DNA from: Chryseobacterium sp. JJR-5R
GTDB taxonomy: Bacteria > Bacteroidota > Bacteroidia > Flavobacteriales > Weeksellaceae
NCBI RefSeq assembly: GCF_034047335.1
Contig: NZ_CP139137.1
Coordinates: forward strand, 3,348,001 to 3,412,000
Direction of reading: 5' to 3'
Length of the DNA: 64,000 nucleotides
A program made the translations under genes and the position numbers. The notes below the pieces were generated by a model that was given only the letters and a program-made list of their open reading frames with translations, ran no database searches and had not been told where the DNA came from. Shown piece after piece: positions 62,178 through 64,000 of the stretch. Within the stretch, counting starts at the first letter, position 1; every line of letters begins with the position of its first letter.

Positions 62178-62236
62178 GTAAAAAACTTTAAAGTAAAAAC
62201 ACCCAGGTAAAAAGTTTTACAAATTCAGATTTTTTC

Positions 62237-62320
62237 CGGAAGCCGGGAACCTGCTCTCGCTACTCGCTTTTTTCTTCTGCAAAGAAAAAGAGCTCAGACA
62301 GGCCGCTCAATCAGGGCTAT
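62237..62320 (-). repeat. Intergenic repeat element, family 1, copy C
   Basis: On the minus strand it begins TAGCCCTGATTGAGCGGCC right after the nitroreductase stop codon, has the hairpin GCT-C-TTTTTCTT / AAGAAAAA-AGC, and ends GAGTAGCGAGAGCAGG. The outer three stem pairs differ from copies A and B but remain paired. Confidence 0.7.
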
Positions 62321-62833
62321 CTATTCCAGGTTACCCATGTAAAATAATCCCAGGCATTTCTGGTTTTCCTCAATGACCAGAGCATTTTTTAACTGATCAA
62401 CAATTTTCGGGGAGCTCCAGTAACACCCGATTCCGTTTGCAGTACAGGTAAGGTACATGTTCTGGACAGCCATGGAAACGGCTGCGATTTCTTCCCACTC
62501 GGGAACCATTCCGCTGAAATTAACCACAATGGAAACAACGGTATCTGCTTTGTTGATCTTGAAGCCTATATCATTGTACTTTTTTTCCAGAAAAAGATGT
62601 TCGGGCTGGGAAGCTTTATAGATGGCCTGCATTTCCGAAGCCAGTGCTGCTTTCTCTTCATTTTTAAATACTTTAAAACGCCATGGCTTGGTGCGTTTGT
62701 GATTAGGTGCATAGGTTCCCGAACTCAGAATCCCATCAATAATATCCTCAGAAATTCCTGTTTCCGTATAATCTTTCGGGAAGATACTTCTTCTCTGCTC
62801 TATAATCTCTTTTAAAACGTCTGCTTTATTCAT
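62321..62833 (-). CDS. Nitroreductase family protein
   Basis: A 170-residue FMN-dependent oxidoreductase of the nitroreductase family. FMN-binding blocks are IEQRRSIFPKDY near the N-terminus, SGTYAPNHKRTKPWRFKVF, and AVSMAVQNMYLTCTANGIGCYWSSP near residue 135. The physiological substrate is unknown. The ATG at 62833 is 5 bases past a TAAATTTG box, so a leaderless mRNA is likely; an in-frame GTG two codons upstream is less likely. A repeat element begins directly after its stop codon. Confidence 0.88.
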   Translation of the reverse strand: MNKADVLKEIIEQRRSIFPKDYTETGISEDIIDGILSSGTYAPNHKRTKPWRFKVFKNEEKAALASEMQAIYKASQPEHLFLEKKYNDIGFKINKADTVVSIVVNFSGMVPEWEEIAAVSMAVQNMYLTCTANGIGCYWSSPKIVDQLKNALVIEENQKCLGLFYMGNLE

Positions 62834-62838
62834 GAGCA

Positions 62839-62846
62839 CAAATTTA
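62839..62846 (-). promoter_or_regulatory. Promoter -7 box of the nitroreductase gene
   Basis: The minus strand reads TAAATTTG, then TGCTC, then ATG. Confidence 0.55.
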
Positions 62847-63008
62847 CGGTATGTAATTCATATATCATGCAGGGCATGTACGGCCTGTTAAACATCAGGT
62901 ATGAAATTTTATAAGCTTTTACATCTGATTGACTCTACGTACCAGATTGTATCTTCATTTTAAATCTGATGAAACCTTAAATCTGCGGTAAATTATTTAA
63001 AACAGATT

Positions 63009-63644
63009 CTAAGCGTCCATTATTAATTTCCTGCTCTTGTATGCCCTGTAATTGCTTACTGTAAAATTCATGAGAACTCCTGAAACCAATATCCCTGAAA
63101 GCCATTGTGCATATATATTGTCTTTGATAACTCCTAAAAGGCAGATGGCTGTAAAACAGACCGCGTATACTATTCCGGCATTGATCCACTTACGTGCAGG
63201 ATCGGGAAACTTATCCATTCCTGGTGGTGTATTATAATTGATAATCGGAAGCAGTTTATGTTTGTCCCAGATCAAAAGTATTATTACGGCAAACATCATC
63301 AGGGAAGTGATGATCCAGGTTCCGTTAAATGACATGCTGAGGGTGATGATCCAGATGTTGGAAATGATCGCAAAGAACATCAGTGCGCCTAAAGTAGCGT
63401 AACGCTGGGTAATCAGCAGTATTCCGGCAATGACCTGTACCCAGCCCAGGAAATTCCAGTACATGCCCGACTGATATAAAGCCTCAAAGAAATAGCCCAC
63501 CGGATTGTCCGTCTCAATAGTAGTAAACCTGTGGCCCATTACTTTTACCAATCCGGAAGGAATAAAGGCAAACCCGATTAAGTACCGAAGATGAATAATA
63601 ATCCACTGATTAATTCTGTTTGTCCGAAGCCGTTGAAAATCCAT
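63009..63644 (-). CDS. DoxX-like membrane protein
   Basis: A 211-residue integral membrane protein with about five to six helices. The N-terminal YLIGFAFIPSGLVKVMGHRF segment and the GWVQVIAGILLI helix fit the DoxX/DoxD-like family, whose members are linked to quinone-dependent redox or oxidative-stress roles. The evidence for a specific role is thin. It is on the same strand as the nitroreductase, 169 bases upstream of it, with no supported link. Confidence 0.7.
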   Translation of the reverse strand: MDFQRLRTNRINQWIIIHLRYLIGFAFIPSGLVKVMGHRFTTIETDNPVGYFFEALYQSGMYWNFLGWVQVIAGILLITQRYATLGALMFFAIISNIWIITLSMSFNGTWIITSLMMFAVIILLIWDKHKLLPIINYNTPPGMDKFPDPARKWINAGIVYAVCFTAICLLGVIKDNIYAQWLSGILVSGVLMNFTVSNYRAYKSRKLIMDA

Positions 63645-63720
63645 ATATTAGTATTTTGCATTGCAAGGTACCAAATAAAAACAAAACTCCAAATAAATTT
63701 GAAGTTTATGATGATAAAAT

Positions 63721-64000
63721 TTATAAGACCTCTATGATTTTCTGGTAAATATTATTGAGGGTAAACTCGTCACCGGGCCTCATTCCCATCATTTTTTTTG
63801 CCATCGGGCTTTCGGGCGAAATTGCATAAAACCGGTCGCCTTCAAAAAAAAACTCACCCAAAGAAACGGAAATATAGAAGCGGGCTTTATTGGTAATGAC
63901 CAGTGATCCCAGCTGCACTCTTTCGGTTGAGTTGTTCAGTACTTTGGCCATATTGCTCTTCAGATCATTCAGGGCTCCCAGCTGCCGCTGCATCTGGTAA
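63721..64000 (-). CDS. GreA/GreB-like elongation factor family protein, N-terminus cut by window edge
   Basis: The visible 93 codons end with ISPESPMAKKMMGMRPGDEF, which matches the C-terminal FKBP-like domain of GreA/GreB (ISPxSPxxxxLxGxxxGDE). The frame stays open to the window edge at 64000, so the N-terminal coiled coil is probably outside; an ATG at 63993 exists but is likely internal. In flavobacteria such short Gre-like proteins are present beside true GreA. The role could be to act on paused RNA polymerase, but this is inference. Confidence 0.7.
   Translation of the reverse strand, partial: YQMQRQLGALNDLKSNMAKVLNNSTERVQLGSLVITNKARFYISVSLGEFFFEGDRFYAISPESPMAKKMMGMRPGDEFTLNNIYQKIIEVL

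Overview
The window looks like a chromosomal piece of a Flavobacteriia genome, most likely Chryseobacterium or a close Weeksellaceae relative. The evidence is moderate to low GC, many genes preceded by the Bacteroidetes -7 box TAnnTTTG rather than by Shine-Dalgarno sequences, a PorX two-domain regulator (type IX secretion), a short class I ribonucleotide reductase, an S16 protein with a long acidic tail, and intergenic repeats of a kind I associate with Flavobacteriia. No tRNA genes, insertion sequences, prophage or CRISPR arrays were seen. The one structural RNA gene is RNase P RNA (rnpB).

Layout. 1-2377: lipid A genes (lpxC start, lpxD) and an HD phosphohydrolase, minus strand. 2696-5229: porX and exonuclease III, plus strand. 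5278-7393: an RlpA-like protein and rimO. 7484-29888: a 22 kb surface polysaccharide locus of 20 genes, all minus strand, read from about 29.9 kb down to a terminator near 7.45 kb. 30137-31922: recX and glyA. 32.1-33.4 kb: a poorly coding stretch with a small unknown gene, a decayed flavoprotein oxidoreductase remnant and a repeat element. 33415-38152: a MacAB-like efflux operon (ATPase, two permeases, adaptor). 38579-41654: nrdB and nrdA, separated by a repeat mosaic. 41867-46684: DUF72, an unknown membrane protein, an HD hydrolase, an alpha/beta hydrolase, a PfkB kinase and DUF4241. 46785-56719: housekeeping genes (valS, DUF1573, ppk2, rnpB, an ECF sigma factor with a membrane partner, rpoN, asnS, a CDP-alcohol phosphatidyltransferase). 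56722-60908: a lipoprotein, two regulators and a serine hydrolase. 61006-64000: rimM, rpsP, a nitroreductase, a DoxX-like protein and the end of a GreA/GreB-like protein.

The polysaccharide locus reads as a Wzx/Wzy system. PglF, PglE and PglD homologues would make UDP-diacetylbacillosamine and a PglC homologue would load it on the lipid carrier. A second module (FnlA/CapE dehydratase, RmlD-like reductase, WecB-like 2-epimerase) would make an L-configured 2-acetamido-2,6-dideoxy sugar. A UDP-sugar 6-dehydrogenase supplies a uronic acid. Five glycosyltransferases, a flippase, two polymerase-like membrane proteins, a Wzc tyrosine autokinase and a Wza lipoprotein complete assembly and export.

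The most interesting non-coding signals are: three copies of an intergenic element whose central hairpin covaries between copies; a mosaic of repeats between nrdB and nrdA; several perfect palindromes on or next to promoters (DUF72, the HTH regulator, nrdA); and a set of genes whose -7 box sits so close to the ATG that leaderless mRNAs are expected, with the rnpB 5' end serving as an internal ruler. No clearly new multi-gene system was found.
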